From assembly GCF_963678635.1 (NCBI RefSeq), contig NC_087062.1, positions 90,869,845 through 90,933,844 on the forward strand: 64,000 nt of DNA, in the 5' to 3' direction. Below the pieces are notes generated by a model that made no database searches, was not told the DNA's origin, and saw nothing but the letters and a program-made list of their open reading frames with translations. The DNA is from Symsagittifera roscoffensis (taxonomy: Eukaryota > Xenacoelomorpha > Acoela > Convolutidae). Made by a program: the position numbers and the translations under genes. Positions 24,352-36,512 of the stretch are shown in pieces. Each line of letters opens with the position of its first letter. Within the stretch, counting starts at the first letter, position 1.

Positions 24352-25370
24352 AATTCTTTTTGTTCCGAAAATAACGGAACATTTGTGCTCGGGGTTGGTT
24401 TCTTTCTCAGACAAAATTCAATTTTATAACTGATCATTTTTAACAAAATTGTTTTTATATTTTTCAAAAGATAGTGTTGTCCTGAGCTTAATTTTGAAAA
24501 AATATTCTACTTGTGATCTTTTTTTTATTAAAGTTATGGGGGTTTTAGGTTGCCATTTCTGCCATTTTGGGACAATTAACACGCGATATAAATCGCGCTA
24601 GTAACGAAGTAATTTGAGGTTTAATCCGTCCTAGAAATTGTTGAAACTGAGTTGAAACATGCATATTTGCCATAATTGATTTATTACAAGGTTCAAAATT
24701 TATCCTTTCGTACTTTATATGGCGTGTGGCGGGATGACTTTTACAAAAAATTTCAAAAAATAGAACAAGAAACCTTTGTATATCATTACTTTAGAGCCCA
24801 ATCTTGCGGTGTGACCTGATGTCACTAGGCTTTTTAGCCTAGTTTTTTTTATCTGAGAGGTAATTTTTTAGGAACTTTTCTGAAAAGGAATTACTATTTT
24901 TTTTCACTGTTGTTAGCTTTCAATCAGTATTAGTAAAATTTGAGTCCCAAACAAAGAGTATAAGTTTTATTAACTTGAGAAGTACACAAGTGAGATTATA
25001 ATATAAATCAGCGGAAAAAAATGAAACAAATTATTTTTTTCTAGTATTTACTGGTAAATTTGTTAGTTGCAAAATTTTCAGCATTTTTCTTTCGATCGAG
25101 AATAGTATCAAGTTTTTATGTCCCTCTTATCTTTCTTGTGATCTGTTCAGACTTCTTTCCAATTCTGTTGTTATTTAGTCAAACTTGTCAAAAGTCACCA
25201 CCATATTCTTATGTCAATTCCAGTAATACCCCAAAATGATAAATAGTGTAGTTCAAATCAAGATTGGACTTTAAAATGCCTCAGGCTAAGATTAATATAA
25301 AGATAATTGAAATGTCCTTGGTGGCGAAATGAAGCAAATCAATAAATCCGCTGCTCGGCGGTAAAATTAC
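24352..25370. repeat. array block B, copy 3
   Basis: Close to the block B of copy 2; several small indels interrupt the plus-strand frame found in the other copies. Confidence 0.7.
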
Positions 25371-25979
25371 ATTTATTTTACTACTGCACCATGGACCTTA
25401 AATAGCAGTCGGAACGTTCAGAGCTGCGCCCTGATACGAGCAGTCTTGTTTTTTTTTGCATTGGTTTTATGTTTTTTGTTGCCCTTAAAGTGCCGCAAAC
25501 AATTAAAAAGAGGAACTGTTCTGCCTTTTTTTATTTTGTTCCTATAGCATCAGCAAGCATACAAACCAGGTTTCGCCTCGGTTCAGTTTCAACGCCACAA
25601 TAAACGCTTGATGACATGCATCTCAATTTAACCATGATCTGCGCTTCGCGGCAAACGGCGTTTCATCACGAAATCTTTGAGCAACTCTTTGATTTAAACA
25701 TTAATGAATGAAATATATGTTTTTCCACGTCCTGATCAGCAACTTTTTTCTGGTACCACAGTAACTCCTCACGAGCGTTTTCTTAACTAACTAAAATTGC
25801 GTAACGAAAAACTAACGTACGCCATAGTTCCTTACATAACTCATTTCATGAAGCAATTGGAACAAAAAAAAATTAGTACCAACTTCATCGTTTAGCATTA
25901 TAAAAGCTCTGTCAAAACAGAGGAACGCTTGTTTTTACATCTTGCCTTACCTCTTTTAAATATTATACTTTAAAAAATT

Positions 25980-26066
25980 TGGATCTACTTAACAATCTCC
26001 CCCCTTTCAAGAAAGGGGGAGATTTTTTAGTAGATACAATAGGGGCGAGATTGTTAAGTAGATCCA
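25980..26066. repeat. foldback, array copy 3
   Basis: Same inverted repeat as at 12081-12167. Here the inner stem is the perfect pair CCCCCCTTTC/GAAAGGGGG. Confidence 0.75.
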
Positions 26067-28412
26067 AAAATTTAAATACAAATAACTTTTTTTCCTGACA
26101 ACTCTATTTAAGTACAAGTAACTTGTTTTACAATTTTTTTTCGACGATTTTATGTTTTTTATACATTACAGGGCAGTCGGAACACTCAAGAGCGTCGCTA
26201 CGAGCAGTTTTTAAAACCTTTTACGTCCACTGAAAAAATAACAAAAACAGCATCATCGTCGCAGTTGTTCTCATAGAAACTGTATCATAATACACATAGA
26301 TTAATTGTTACAGAAAATGAATCATTCATTTTAGCGGATTACGACCTCTTCAGAAGCAATTGAAACTCTGGTCAATCAATTCGAAAACGCATTGACAGAG
26401 CGGATAAAATTAATGGACTCGGATAATTTATAGTCGCGGTGGGAGGTGCTTTTAGATTGACAAATCTGAAGCGAATTCAAAACTAATCGCGCGTTTCGGT
26501 GTTCAGCGGACTTAAGCGTTTATCTTCCTGTTTCGATCATTGTATTGATAAAATGCAAAAATGAACCATCGCTATAGCCGACACAAAAGATGTTTGCAAA
26601 CAGCAATTAACATTGATTAATTTCGAATTTCGAAAAGTTACACATACGACATACGACGAGCTGAACTGCTTGAAACTGTTTTGAAGGAACGTTGCCATCG
26701 CGTATCCCTACAAAATGAAAAAAGGGCTTCGTCTGTGGTCGCACCTGACCTGATACTTCGTTCACTCTAGATATCCGTTCACTCTGGTTCCTCGTCTTCG
26801 CTGATCTCTTCTCTTTTGTCTGCTGATTCTGACCAAGCATACTTGGCTGCTTGCCCTGCGACTCAAAAACAAATCATCCAAATTTATTTCTCCCTTTGCT
26901 TTAAATTTGAAAAATGCATTCGCTCCAAAATTTCAATGATTTCTTTTCTGAATCGCATTTCACGGTACTCGAAAAATAATATCAAAAAACAACCTCAGAT
27001 AACAAAAAAAATAGCACAAATTTGACAAAATAATATTTCGGTATGTTTGACATGGATTTAGACGGAAAACAGGTTAGATGGATTAACAGAATTTAGACGT
27101 TGAAGCTTCTTGCAGAAATTACCATTTTAGACAAAAACCGAAGGGTTAACAAATTAAATTGCTTAAAACAAAACTTCGAAAAAAATACAAGAAGAGCATA
27201 TAATAATAGTAAAAAATTGTTTCCAAACAATATCTAGTTACAAAGTTATTTACAAAAATTTATAAATACAAATTAGAATCGTTTGGGAGAACACCATTAA
27301 AACCATATAATTCAATTGCATATCAAAACATTTATAATAAAGGATTTATAAACAAATAATCAAAATATAACCAAATTTTTTCGAAATGCAAAATTTTAAC
27401 AATTGCCACATATGAAACACTGGTTTGCATTTAATGAAGCTCGAAAGAAAGATTATGGAAGTCAATAAACATCTTTCAGACACGATAACAATACAATTAC
27501 ATCTAATTTTCAAAAATTGTAATTGTAAACTCAATTTTTTCTGCTCACGTCTAAGTTACTTGTCGTCTATCTTCATAGGCCCCCTTCGGCACGTTGTAAT
27601 TTAAACGTTAAAAATAAAACAAATTTGTTTGTTTCTATGCCCCTGTCAGCCGCACCGAGCACCCATTGATCATAAAGAATTATATTGTCAGTTCATTGTC
27701 AGTATCCAAAAAATACAGAAGCAATTGATTTTAATTCATGAAAAATGGATTATAATCCTAATATTTTGTATATAAATATAATCCATTATAATCAATTGTA
27801 ATTCAATAAAAATGGATTATAATCATAACGTTTTCCAATCAAAATAATCCATTATAAGAGAATACAATCGATTATAATGGATTTTTGAGAATTTATTTTT
27901 CAAATTTTAAACAAAAAAATTGTCTAATTTCCTGCTTAGTGAAGTTGCTACATATTACGTTTCATAAACTTTTACTTTTCACATAAAACTTTATATTTTC
28001 AAACTTTCTCAGTTTTTTTTCTAATTTGCGTTAACTCCATCACCTCCTTTAACAACCCCTCTCCCCAGTTTCCCTCGCCCCTTTTAAAGGGTTTCAGGGG
28101 ATGGGTCCAAACTGGAGAGTAGAGGTAGAGAGCAGTTGTTTACATTGAGTAACCCCCTCGCCCGTCCCCGTTCATGGACAAAAAAAATCTCTTTTTTTGC
28201 GGAGGGGCTAAATGGTAACTTGGGAGGGAGGTTGGTGATATGAATGATGAGTGAACACCCCCCTCGCGCCAGTTTTCCCCCCGCTCCAATTTGCCCCCCC
28301 CAGTTTACAACCCCCCCCTACTGTTTACCTCCCCCAGCTTACACCCTCCCCCTCCCCCAATTTACACAACGGTCATTCGCCCCCCCCCCCTCGCGATTAC
28401 GGGAGCTGATGA

Positions 28413-28890
28413 TCATTCGTGTATATTCGAAACATCTGTTCCAATCATGAAGTGATTTGTGGTAATCGCATTTGGTGGATTTAACTTCTATTCAATATAT
28501 CGTTATGACATTGATTCTTCAACTTTCGGCGACCGAAATTTTATTTGTTCTTGTAGGTGATTGTTTGTTTTAACAAAAATTGTCCCATAGTCGCTCTCGA
28601 TGAGATCCGGCTTATCTCTTTGAGCGATGAATCGAAACAAGCAGTTTAACAATGATTCAGCTGATAAATCATGAGCAGCTTCAAGATGCACGGCTCTCAA
28701 TGTGAGACAAATCATCAGACATATCCATCTTTTTTTTGACGATATCTTTACTTTTAAATTGAAAGGTCCAGAGTAATCTACACCATTTTTTTAAACAGTC
28801 TTGTGAAATCCATCCAACTCAGGTAAGTCTGCCATCAGTGAAGACGCATTTCTCTGCGATGATTTTCTACAGGGTGCACAATTAGCCTTG
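28413..28890 (-). pseudogene. BEL/Pao integrase remnant, array copy 4 (truncated)
   Basis: The 70-codon frame (28503-28715) is open and reads SDYGT at the catalytic position, as in copy 1. The 3' part, beyond the deletion junction, is missing. Confidence 0.7.
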
Positions 28891-28904
28891 ATTTGTCGAT
28901 TCTT

Positions 28905-29900
28905 TTTGTTCCAAAAATAACGGAACATTTGTGCTCGGGTTGGTTTTTTTCTCAGACAAAATTCAACTTTTTAACTGGCCATTTTTAACAAAATTGTTTT
29001 ATATCATTCAAAAGGTAGTGTTGTCCTGAGCTTAAATTTGAAAAAATATTTCACCTTTGATCTTTTTTTATTAAAGATATGGGGGTTTTAGGTTGCCATT
29101 TTTGTCATTTTGGGACAATTAACATGCGATATAAATCGCGCTAGTAACGCGTAAGATGAGGTTTAATCCGTCTTAGAAATTGCTCGAAATTAGTTGAAAC
29201 AAGCATATTTGCCATAATTGATTTATTACAAGGTTCAAAATTTATCCTTTCGTACTTTATATGGCGTGTGGCGGGATGACTTCTACAAAAAATTTCCAAA
29301 AATTAGAAAAAGAAACCATTTTATTTCATTACTTTAGAGCCCAATCTTGCGGTGTGACCTGATGTCACTAGACTTTTTAGCCTTGTTTTTTTTCTTAGAG
29401 GTAATTTTTTAGTAACTTTTCTGAAAAGGAATTACTATTTGTTTTCACTGTTGTGAGCTTTCAATCAGTATTATTAAAAACTGAGACCCAAACGAATAGT
29501 ATAAGTTTTATTAACTTGAGAAGTACACAATTGAGATTATAATATAAATGAGCGGGAAAAAAATGAAACAAACTATTTTTTTCTAGTATTTGCTAGTAAA
29601 TTTTGTTAACAAAATTTTCAGCATTTTTCGTTCGATCGAGAATAGTATCAAGTTTTTTTGTCTCTCTTTTCTTTCTTGTGATCTGTTCAGACTTCTTTGC
29701 CAATTCTGTTGTTATTTAGTCAAACTTGTCAAAAGTCACCTCCATGTTCTTATGTCAATTCCAGTAATACCCCAAAATGATAAATAGTGTAGTTCAAATC
29801 CAGATTGGACTTAAAAATGCCTCAGGCTAATATTAATATAAAGATAATTGAAATGTCCTTGGTGGCGAAATGAACCAAATCAATAAGTCCGCTGCTCGAC
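28905..29900. repeat. array block B, copy 4
   Basis: Homologous to the other B blocks but the most diverged of the four by eye. Confidence 0.7.
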
Positions 29901-30511
29901 GGTAAAATTACATTTATTTTACTACTGCACCATGGACCTTAAATAGCAGTCGGAACGTTCAGAGCTGCGCCCTGATACGAGCAGTCTTGTTTTTTTTGTA
30001 TTGGTTTTATGTTTTTTGTTGCCGTTAAAGTGCCGCAAACAATTAAAAAGTGGAACTGTTCTGCCTTTTTTATTTTGTTACTATAGCATCAGCAAGCATA
30101 CAAACCAGGTTTCGCCTCGGTTCAGTTTCAACGCCACTTCAACGCTTGATGACATGCATCTCATTTTAACCATGATCTGCGCTTCGCTGCAAACGGCCTT
30201 TCATCACGAAGTCTTTGAGCAACTCTTTGATTTAAACATTAATGAATGAAATGATTTCCACGTCCTGATCAGCAATTTTTTTTCTGGTACCACAGTAACT
30301 CCTTACGAGCGTTTTCTTAACTAACTAAAATTGCGTCACGAAAAACTAACGTACGCCATAGTTCCTTACATAACTCATTTCATGAAGCAATTGGAACAAA
30401 AAAAATTAGTACCAGTTTCATCGTTTAGCATTATAAAAGCTCTGTCAAAACAGAGGAACGCTTGTTTTCACATCTTGCCTACCTCTTTTAAATATTATAC
30501 ATTAAAAAATT

Positions 30512-30626
30512 TGGATCTACTTAACAATCTCCCCCCTTTCAAGAAAGGGGGAGATTTTTTAGTAGATACAATAGGGGGGAGATTCTTTAGTATATACAAT
30601 AGGGGCGAGATTGTTAAGTAGATCCA
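30512..30626. repeat. foldback with internal duplication, array copy 4
   Basis: Same inverted repeat as in the other copies, lengthened by a second GGGGGAGATT...TAGTA-ATACAATAGGGG unit. Confidence 0.75.
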
Positions 30627-31506
30627 AAAATTTAAATACAAGTAACTTTTTTTTCCTGACAACTTTATTGAAGTACAAGTAACTTGTTTTACAATTTTTT
30701 TTGACAATTTTATGTTTTTATACATTATAGGGCAGTCGGAACACTCAAGAGCGTCGCTACGAGCAGTTTTTTAAATCTTTTACGTCCACTGAAACAATAA
30801 CAAAAACAGCATCATCGTCGCAGATGTTCTCATAGAAACTGTATCAGAATACACATAGATTAATTGTTACAGAAAATGAATCATTCATTTTAGCGGATTA
30901 CGACCTCTTCAGAAGCAATTGAAACTCTGGTCAATCAATTCAAAAACGCATTGACAGAGCGGATGAAATTAATGGACTCGAGTAATTTATAGTCGCGGTG
31001 GGAGGCGCTTTTAGATTGACAAAACTAAAGCGAATACAAAACTAATCGAGCGTTTCGGTCTTCAGCGGACTTAAAAACTCTCGTCCTACGTTGAAGTCAA
31101 GTTTCATTTTATGAATATGAAGACCATTGTAAAATGAAAACGATTTATCAGGCCATGAAAATATGAGCAAGGCTTGATTTTATGTTCTAAGTTAGTAGTA
31201 AAACTTGATAGTAAACTATAAACGTGATATTTTGGAAAGTTCATGTGTTCTTTCATGTATATTAATGTGCCTAGAAAACATAAATTATAAACGCGTCATT
31301 GTCACCAGGTTTATTCGTGTGATGTATTAAAACTGATTGTTGAAACTCACAACTATTACATTGGCTCACAAGTTGCTCTTTTTTGTTTTGTGGTTTTTTT
31401 CATCATATGACCAACTGAGGCAAACAAAAAATAACAATATATCAGTTCATCCAGATTGAAGTCACAATTATTCAATCAAAAAGGTGAGTACGACATCTTA
31501 CAACTC

Positions 31507-31600
31507 AGTAGCGGATTTAGGTAGCGGGGGGGGGTATGGGGGGGTGGACTCCCTTTCCCTAGCCAAGAGTTCGACCCTTTGACCAGTAATACATTGTATG
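31507..31600 (+). mobile_element. MITE left-end fragment, CAGGGGCGGAT family
   Basis: CAGTAGCGGATTTAGG followed by a G-run and a TTCGACCC stretch matches the left end of the copy at 63564. The right part is missing. Confidence 0.55.
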
Positions 31601-31885
31601 TTAATAAGTTTAGTACAAAAAGCGAGAACAAAACTTATTTTTGATTTACTGGTGTCGCTCTTTTTGAACCATTTTTACCAGCAAAAAAGAACACTTTTTT
31701 GTTGTCCAGCAAATGCTCCAGCTTCTTTATCCATTGTATATGTTTTCGAAGTCCATCATCAGCCGAAAGACGCGGGCAAAATTGATTACCAATAATTGGT
31801 TCTTTACAATAATAGCTAGGCAAAACGAAAGTAAGCACAAAAATTTTCATTTATTTTTGAGCATTCATTCATCTCAGCCAGCTAG

Positions 31886-32224
31886 GGGCGGATCTAGGAT
31901 TTTCTCGAGGCGGGGGCGGATTTTCAAAAAATCTTCGAAAATTTTGACCTTTTTTTAGGTCGATCAAATTGGGAGTAAATGTACAGGCAAAACTTAGAAA
32001 GGCGTTTTTGGGCAATTTTTGGAAAATTTTGAATAAAAAATTGTTTTTTTTTGGCGCGCGCTCCCCCCTCAAAGTAAGTTTAAATTGGCGCCTTCAGAAA
32101 AAATTTAGGGTCCGTCACCAAATATGGATATCTTAAAACAGTACAAAGGGGAGACCCTTTGGGTAGGCAGGGGGTCGAATCCCTAAGAAAGAGACGTCCG
32201 CCCCCCTCCCCTAAATCCGCCCCT
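31886..32224 (-). mobile_element. MITE, CAGGGGCGGAT family, reverse orientation
   Basis: Begins AGGGGCGGATCTAGGATTTT and ends CTAAATCCGCCCCTG, with the family's GGCGCGCGCTCCCC and AGGGTCCGTCA interior motifs on the minus strand. Flanks do not show a matching target duplication. Confidence 0.65.
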
Positions 32225-33313
32225 GTGGAACCTGATCTAGACTACATTTTATGATTGGATAATTTAGATATTTTACCAATGTAAAGTATTTAATATTAAC
32301 CAATCATGATCCATCTAACTAACAACCCACTTATTTGTAAGTGCTGAAGTTACTTGTAATTTCAGCACCAGAGAGATTTGAATTTAACTTAGAAATTAGT
32401 TGGACTCTCCCGAGCACTTCAGCAGCCGCAATAAACCAGTATACCCTAGATCTATTGAGCCTAGCAGAGACTAGTTAAACAACCTGAGACTAGATAGTAT
32501 AAGAGTAAGATTAGGATCGGTATTAGACTAAGAAGTTGCACGAATCTATCCGGCCGAAAATAAGATAGCGTGACGAGCAGACGGTGTACCCTATCCGAAA
32601 TTACTCTATGAGTTATACACTCCAGTCCTAACTCATCTGATCTCAGCCATTCAATTTTTTTGTCTTATTGCTTTTCTTTTTTGCTCACGAAAACTTAAGC
32701 ATCATAAACCGCAATCATGATATTATTTATATAGCATATTGCAAACCATATAGTTTCGCTTATGATCGTGGCAGGAGCATGAAAATGACACAGTCTGATT
32801 AATTCATATCTGTAGCTGGATACCAATCATCATGCATGGGTACAAGAAGGTTTTGTTACATATATATTATGAGAGACGCATACTAAAGTGTGCTAAAGTA
32901 AACTGAAACTGCAAACATCAATTTCATATTATTTTGCATGATGATAAAATAAATAATGTTTGAGAAAAGCTTTTTATTAGCTGATCCTGATATACTTATA
33001 GATGCATGCTGATTTAATATAACGGAAAATGGACTAGTTATAATAAATAGTCAAATATTCGTTTCTTTTTGGAGTATACGCATAGCGGAAACTACAGTTC
33101 AGATGTTTGGAACCCCACCGTTTCAGCCTCTTTTTCTCACTACTGTTTCGTATGTTTAATCTGACATCGCAGTCGGAGCCATTTTTCTAATAACTTTTCA
33201 GACTTTTGCTGGTCTCAAAATTAACATTTAATTGTTGGTGGCTTAAATTATACACGCATAGTTGGAATAGTAATTAAGCGTAACAATTAGTCAATCAAAG
33301 TCACGTTTTGTCT

Positions 33314-33442
33314 CGTTTATCTACCTGTGTCGATCATTGTATTGAGAAAATGTAAAAATGGACCATCGCTATAGCCGACACAAAAGGTGTTTGCTAACAG
33401 CAATTAACATTGATTAATTTCGAATTTCGAAAAGTTACACAT
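33314..33442. repeat. tandem array, displaced end of copy 4
   Basis: Continues copy 4 from CGTTTATCTACCTGTG to AAAAGTTACACAT, matching 12617-12746 and 26517-26646. The array then stops before the next landmark. Confidence 0.8.
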
Positions 33443-33530
33443 TTTGATTTCATTTAAATTCTCTGGAAATTTTATTGAAATTTTACTATAAAATTCTTAC
33501 GCACGAGTACATTTCAATGAATAAAAAACT

Positions 33531-33800
33531 CATTCAGCGAAAAAAGTTTTAACCACAATTTATTTAGTCTTTTTTACACAGCACCACGTCTGAAAATTGA
33601 AGCTCACTTACCTCAGTAAACTTTCTTATTTAGATTTTCACATCTCTGAAATCCACGCTCAAAAAATTGAGATTTAGTTCAAAAACTATTTCAGCAAAAA
33701 ATTATTAGCACCAATTATTTATAGTCTTTTTATTTGACAGCACGTCTGGAAATCTAAGCGCATTTACTCCCATAAATCGTCTTATATAGGTTTTCGCGCC
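33531..33800 (+). repeat. diverged tandem duplication, period about 153 bp
   Basis: The segment TTCAGCGAAAAAAGTTTTAA...CACCACGTCTGAAAATTGAAG recurs about 153 bp downstream as TTCAGCAAAAAATTATTAG...CAGCACGTCTGGAAATCTAAG. Non-coding. Confidence 0.55.
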
Positions 33801-34059
33801 TCTTGCCAAACTGCCATCAAATCGTTGCTTGCAGTTTGAAGCCAATTTCGACCCCGTTGCCACAAAACTGCGACTGATTTAAACTAACTTCAGATGAATT
33901 ATGTCGAGATAGATAAGCCAAGTGCTTCAATTTAATAGTCGCTTACTAATGCATTGATTTGATATTGCTAAAACCAAAAAAAAAATCAAGAAACTTCGCA
34001 GCTTCGGTGAGTGTAGTAACAATTTTAGTAATATTTTGAAGAAGCATCAAATCCTCCTC

Positions 34060-34335
34060 GCTGTTATATTTTTAGTTTTTTTTTGGCTGACGGACTCAAA
34101 AATTTTTCTAAAGCCGCATTTGGCGCCAATATATACTAACTTTTATCGGGACGAAAATTTCCAAAAAGCCTATAAACGCTATTTTTGGCCTATTTTTCAA
34201 AACTTTGTCTGCGCCGCAGAAATTTTAGCCAAAACAGGGTCTTTTTAGTGCTTTGGGAGAGCTCGGTAAATCATTTTGGTCGACCTAAAAAAAGTCGATA
34301 AAAAAATTTCGAGAAAATCCTAGATCCTACAGTTC
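34060..34335 (+). mobile_element. MITE fragment, CAGGGGCGGAT family
   Basis: Shares the GCTGACGGACTCAAAAATTT, GGCGCCAATATATACTAA and GTCGACCTAAAAAAAGTCG motifs with the copy at 63564. The left terminus is missing and the right terminus is eroded (CCTAGATCC). The 70-codon frame at 34036-34248 is a by-product. Confidence 0.6.
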
Positions 34336-34339
34336 TGTC

Positions 34340-34545
34340 TCCCCACCCATTAACAATCCCCTCCCCCCAATTAACAATCTCTCCCCCCTTCTTGAATAGA
34401 TTGCTTGCAGCGAATTTTCGAATGCAACAAAATTCGAATTTGCATACAACGCTCTAGTGTGAATTTACTGTTTTTCTTTACAGGGGTGGAGATTATTATT
34501 AAGATACAATGGGGGGGGGGGATTGTTAAGTAAATCCGAAGAAAC
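34340..34545. repeat. foldback related to the array's AACAATCTCCCCC element
   Basis: CCCATTAACAATCCCC and ATTAACAATCTCTCCCCCC on the left face GGGGGGGATTGTTAAGTAAATCC on the right. The ends resemble the foldback in the tandem array, so this looks like a dispersed relative. Confidence 0.5.
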
Positions 34546-36479
34546 TACTGACATCTTGAGCAAAAGAGAGTTTTTTTGGTTCTCTTGAGCAAAAATTTTT
34601 TTCGGTTCCCTTGAATAAAATTTTTTTTTTCGGTTTTTGAAGGAATTTTTGAACTAGAAAACTTTTCTCGTAATATTTGTCCCCGATTCTTAAAATTACC
34701 TGTAGCGACCGTCGTTCTTTTTCGCTACAGCCGCTCTAAATAAACTTTTGTATTTCACAACTGCAGATCGATAAATGTTTGCAAAGCAGGGAATTAATAT
34801 TTTCAAATCATCATCTTCACAATTTTTAAATACTACATTTTTAAATCTACCCTCAATGCATTCTTCGAACTCTCAAATGTCTATATCAGCTAAACTTTTC
34901 ACACCGCAGGCAAATTGATTTAAGAAATGAGCCAAAAATTTAATTTTGGCACTTTTTGAAAATTGCAGACAAACTTGAAAATTTGAATCATTATTCAAAA
35001 AGAAAATTTGAATCTTTATTCAAACTTAACCTTTCTGCATTTGCGACAGAACGGTAATTTCAAAGATCAAACTCAAACTCCCTAATGACCCTAATTCTTA
35101 TACCTTATAGCTGTTTTTCATCGTCTTGCTGTGCTGATTTGAATGACGACAGTTAGACTAGACTATAAAACTTCAAAGAATTCTCTCCATCACATGTCAG
35201 AGTTTCAACACTTCGCTTAGGCACATGCAAATTACCATCAAACAATATATGGCCCTTGAAGTTGAATTACAAAAGGTAGATATTTGATATGAAAATTAGG
35301 CAAAATATGATTTTCATGTGCTCACGAACTTGTCGAATTAAGCTCTCAATTAGATGCGGAACCTGAGATTAAACTGTTTGTTCGCTTAATAGCCTCTGTT
35401 TACCGTTCAAATGCTCGACCCATTGCATATAAGAGCACCCTGCCTCAAGTTAGCCCACCATTTGTCAGTGTTTCCACGCTTTATCAGATATAGTTTTACC
35501 TAAGCAAACTATTTTCGAACTTGAAGTACACACGAGCAATCAACGTGACAAGTATTTCAAATATACGTGCGCCATTTGAACAAATTGCAGACAAATTTGG
35601 TTCCTTATATTACCAATTCTAATTCACTTATTCGACAAATCTAGTTTGAATTTGCCCAATGCGGGCTAAGTTTCCTCAAAAGCAAATCGGAGTCCAAATA
35701 AAATTGCAAAGGCTTTGAGCCAGATTTCAAATAAGCAGATTATTATTCTTTCCAAGACATTAACTAACCTCGGGACACTGAATTTTCTCTAAATTAGATT
35801 TGTAAGTAAATTTACGGGGTTAGAGTGTTTATTATTTTAAAGCTGTCCTTAGGGTTTAAGGTGGTAGCCATTTGCAGAGTCTGAATTCCAGTTTACTGCT
35901 TGGTTTCTTTTTTCTTAAAGATATTTAGTCTTAAAGAAATATCGTCAAAAACTGCAGAAAGCAGATCAACATATACAAAAACAAAATTTAAATGTCAATA
36001 TCAGTCAGTAGTCCAGAATCAAAACTTAACACTCCTGAGAAAAAACAGCAAAATTTATTTTGAATTTTTGGAGGGGACTAATTTATCTCTATTCGGCTCA
36101 CTATGGGAGTCTCAGTGACTGATTAGCCTGAACTGTATTCTAGGAAAAACAAAAAATATCACAACAAGTGCTGTAGTGAATTGCACCAGACGTTTCCAGT
36201 TAGAGACCTCGGCTTGCGGTTATTTCAGCCCATTATAAACAAACTAACAAATGGATCTTGGGTAATAGCCGCTCCTAGGTCAAAATCTCTGTCGACAATT
36301 TGTCATTAAGCTTCTCGAACGTTTAATACTCACAGATTCCAGGATTTGAGACGCTACCTATACGTTATACTAATAGTTCGATCAATGTTGCTAAAACTAG
36401 ACATGCTTCAATGATTCATATTTTGCTTTGATTATTGTCACATTTACAAATCTTCATTAACAAATTTGTCTTTTTTCAG
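34546..36479. other. non-coding upstream of the semaphorin
   Basis: AT-rich DNA. The acceptor at 36478-36479 implies at least one upstream 5' UTR exon, but I could not place it or a promoter here with confidence. Confidence 0.4.
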
Positions 36480-36512
36480 ATATTTGACCCTTCAACGAAA
36501 AATAACGAGAAA

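Larger units (their letters stand above)
19905..26660. repeat. tandem array, copy 3 (6,756 bp including a gap)
   Basis: Third copy. It contains a 200-N gap (20147-20346), so its true length is unknown. Block A is truncated at about 23166, directly joined to the extra segment seen in copy 2. The short frame 20605-20814 corresponds to 6527-6757 of copy 1. Confidence 0.85.
26661..31075. repeat. tandem array, copy 4 (deleted and interrupted)
   Basis: Fourth copy. Two internal deletions are visible. One joins the landmark zone to the short-ORF zone near 26970. The other, about 1.97 kb by comparison with copy 3, joins GCTGATGAT to CATTCGTGTATATTCG at 28412-28414 and removes the right half of the palindromic zone, block A and part of the integrase remnant. 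The short frame found in copies 1 and 3 is broken here by a stop. The copy breaks off at CTTCAGCGGACTTAA (31075) and resumes at 33314. Confidence 0.8.
31076..33313. other. 2.24-kb insertion splitting array copy 4
   Basis: Other copies read CTTCAGCGGACTTAAGCGTTTATCT continuously; here the same two halves are 2,238 bp apart. The insert has no visible terminal inverted repeats or clear target duplication. It contains a MITE fragment (31507 onward) and a reversed MITE copy (31886-32224). The remainder is AT-rich DNA without a recognised gene. It may be a rearrangement rather than one transposition. Confidence 0.65.

Noticed and set aside
31635-31850. 71-codon minus-strand frame with FCPRLSADDGLRKH
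   Set aside because: Looks mildly protein-like, but it lies between MITE pieces and matches no family I recognise.
4293-33442. CRISPR array or centromeric satellite
   Set aside because: Repeat units are kilobases long with mosaic content and there are no short repeat-spacer units; a classical satellite would have a short simple monomer.
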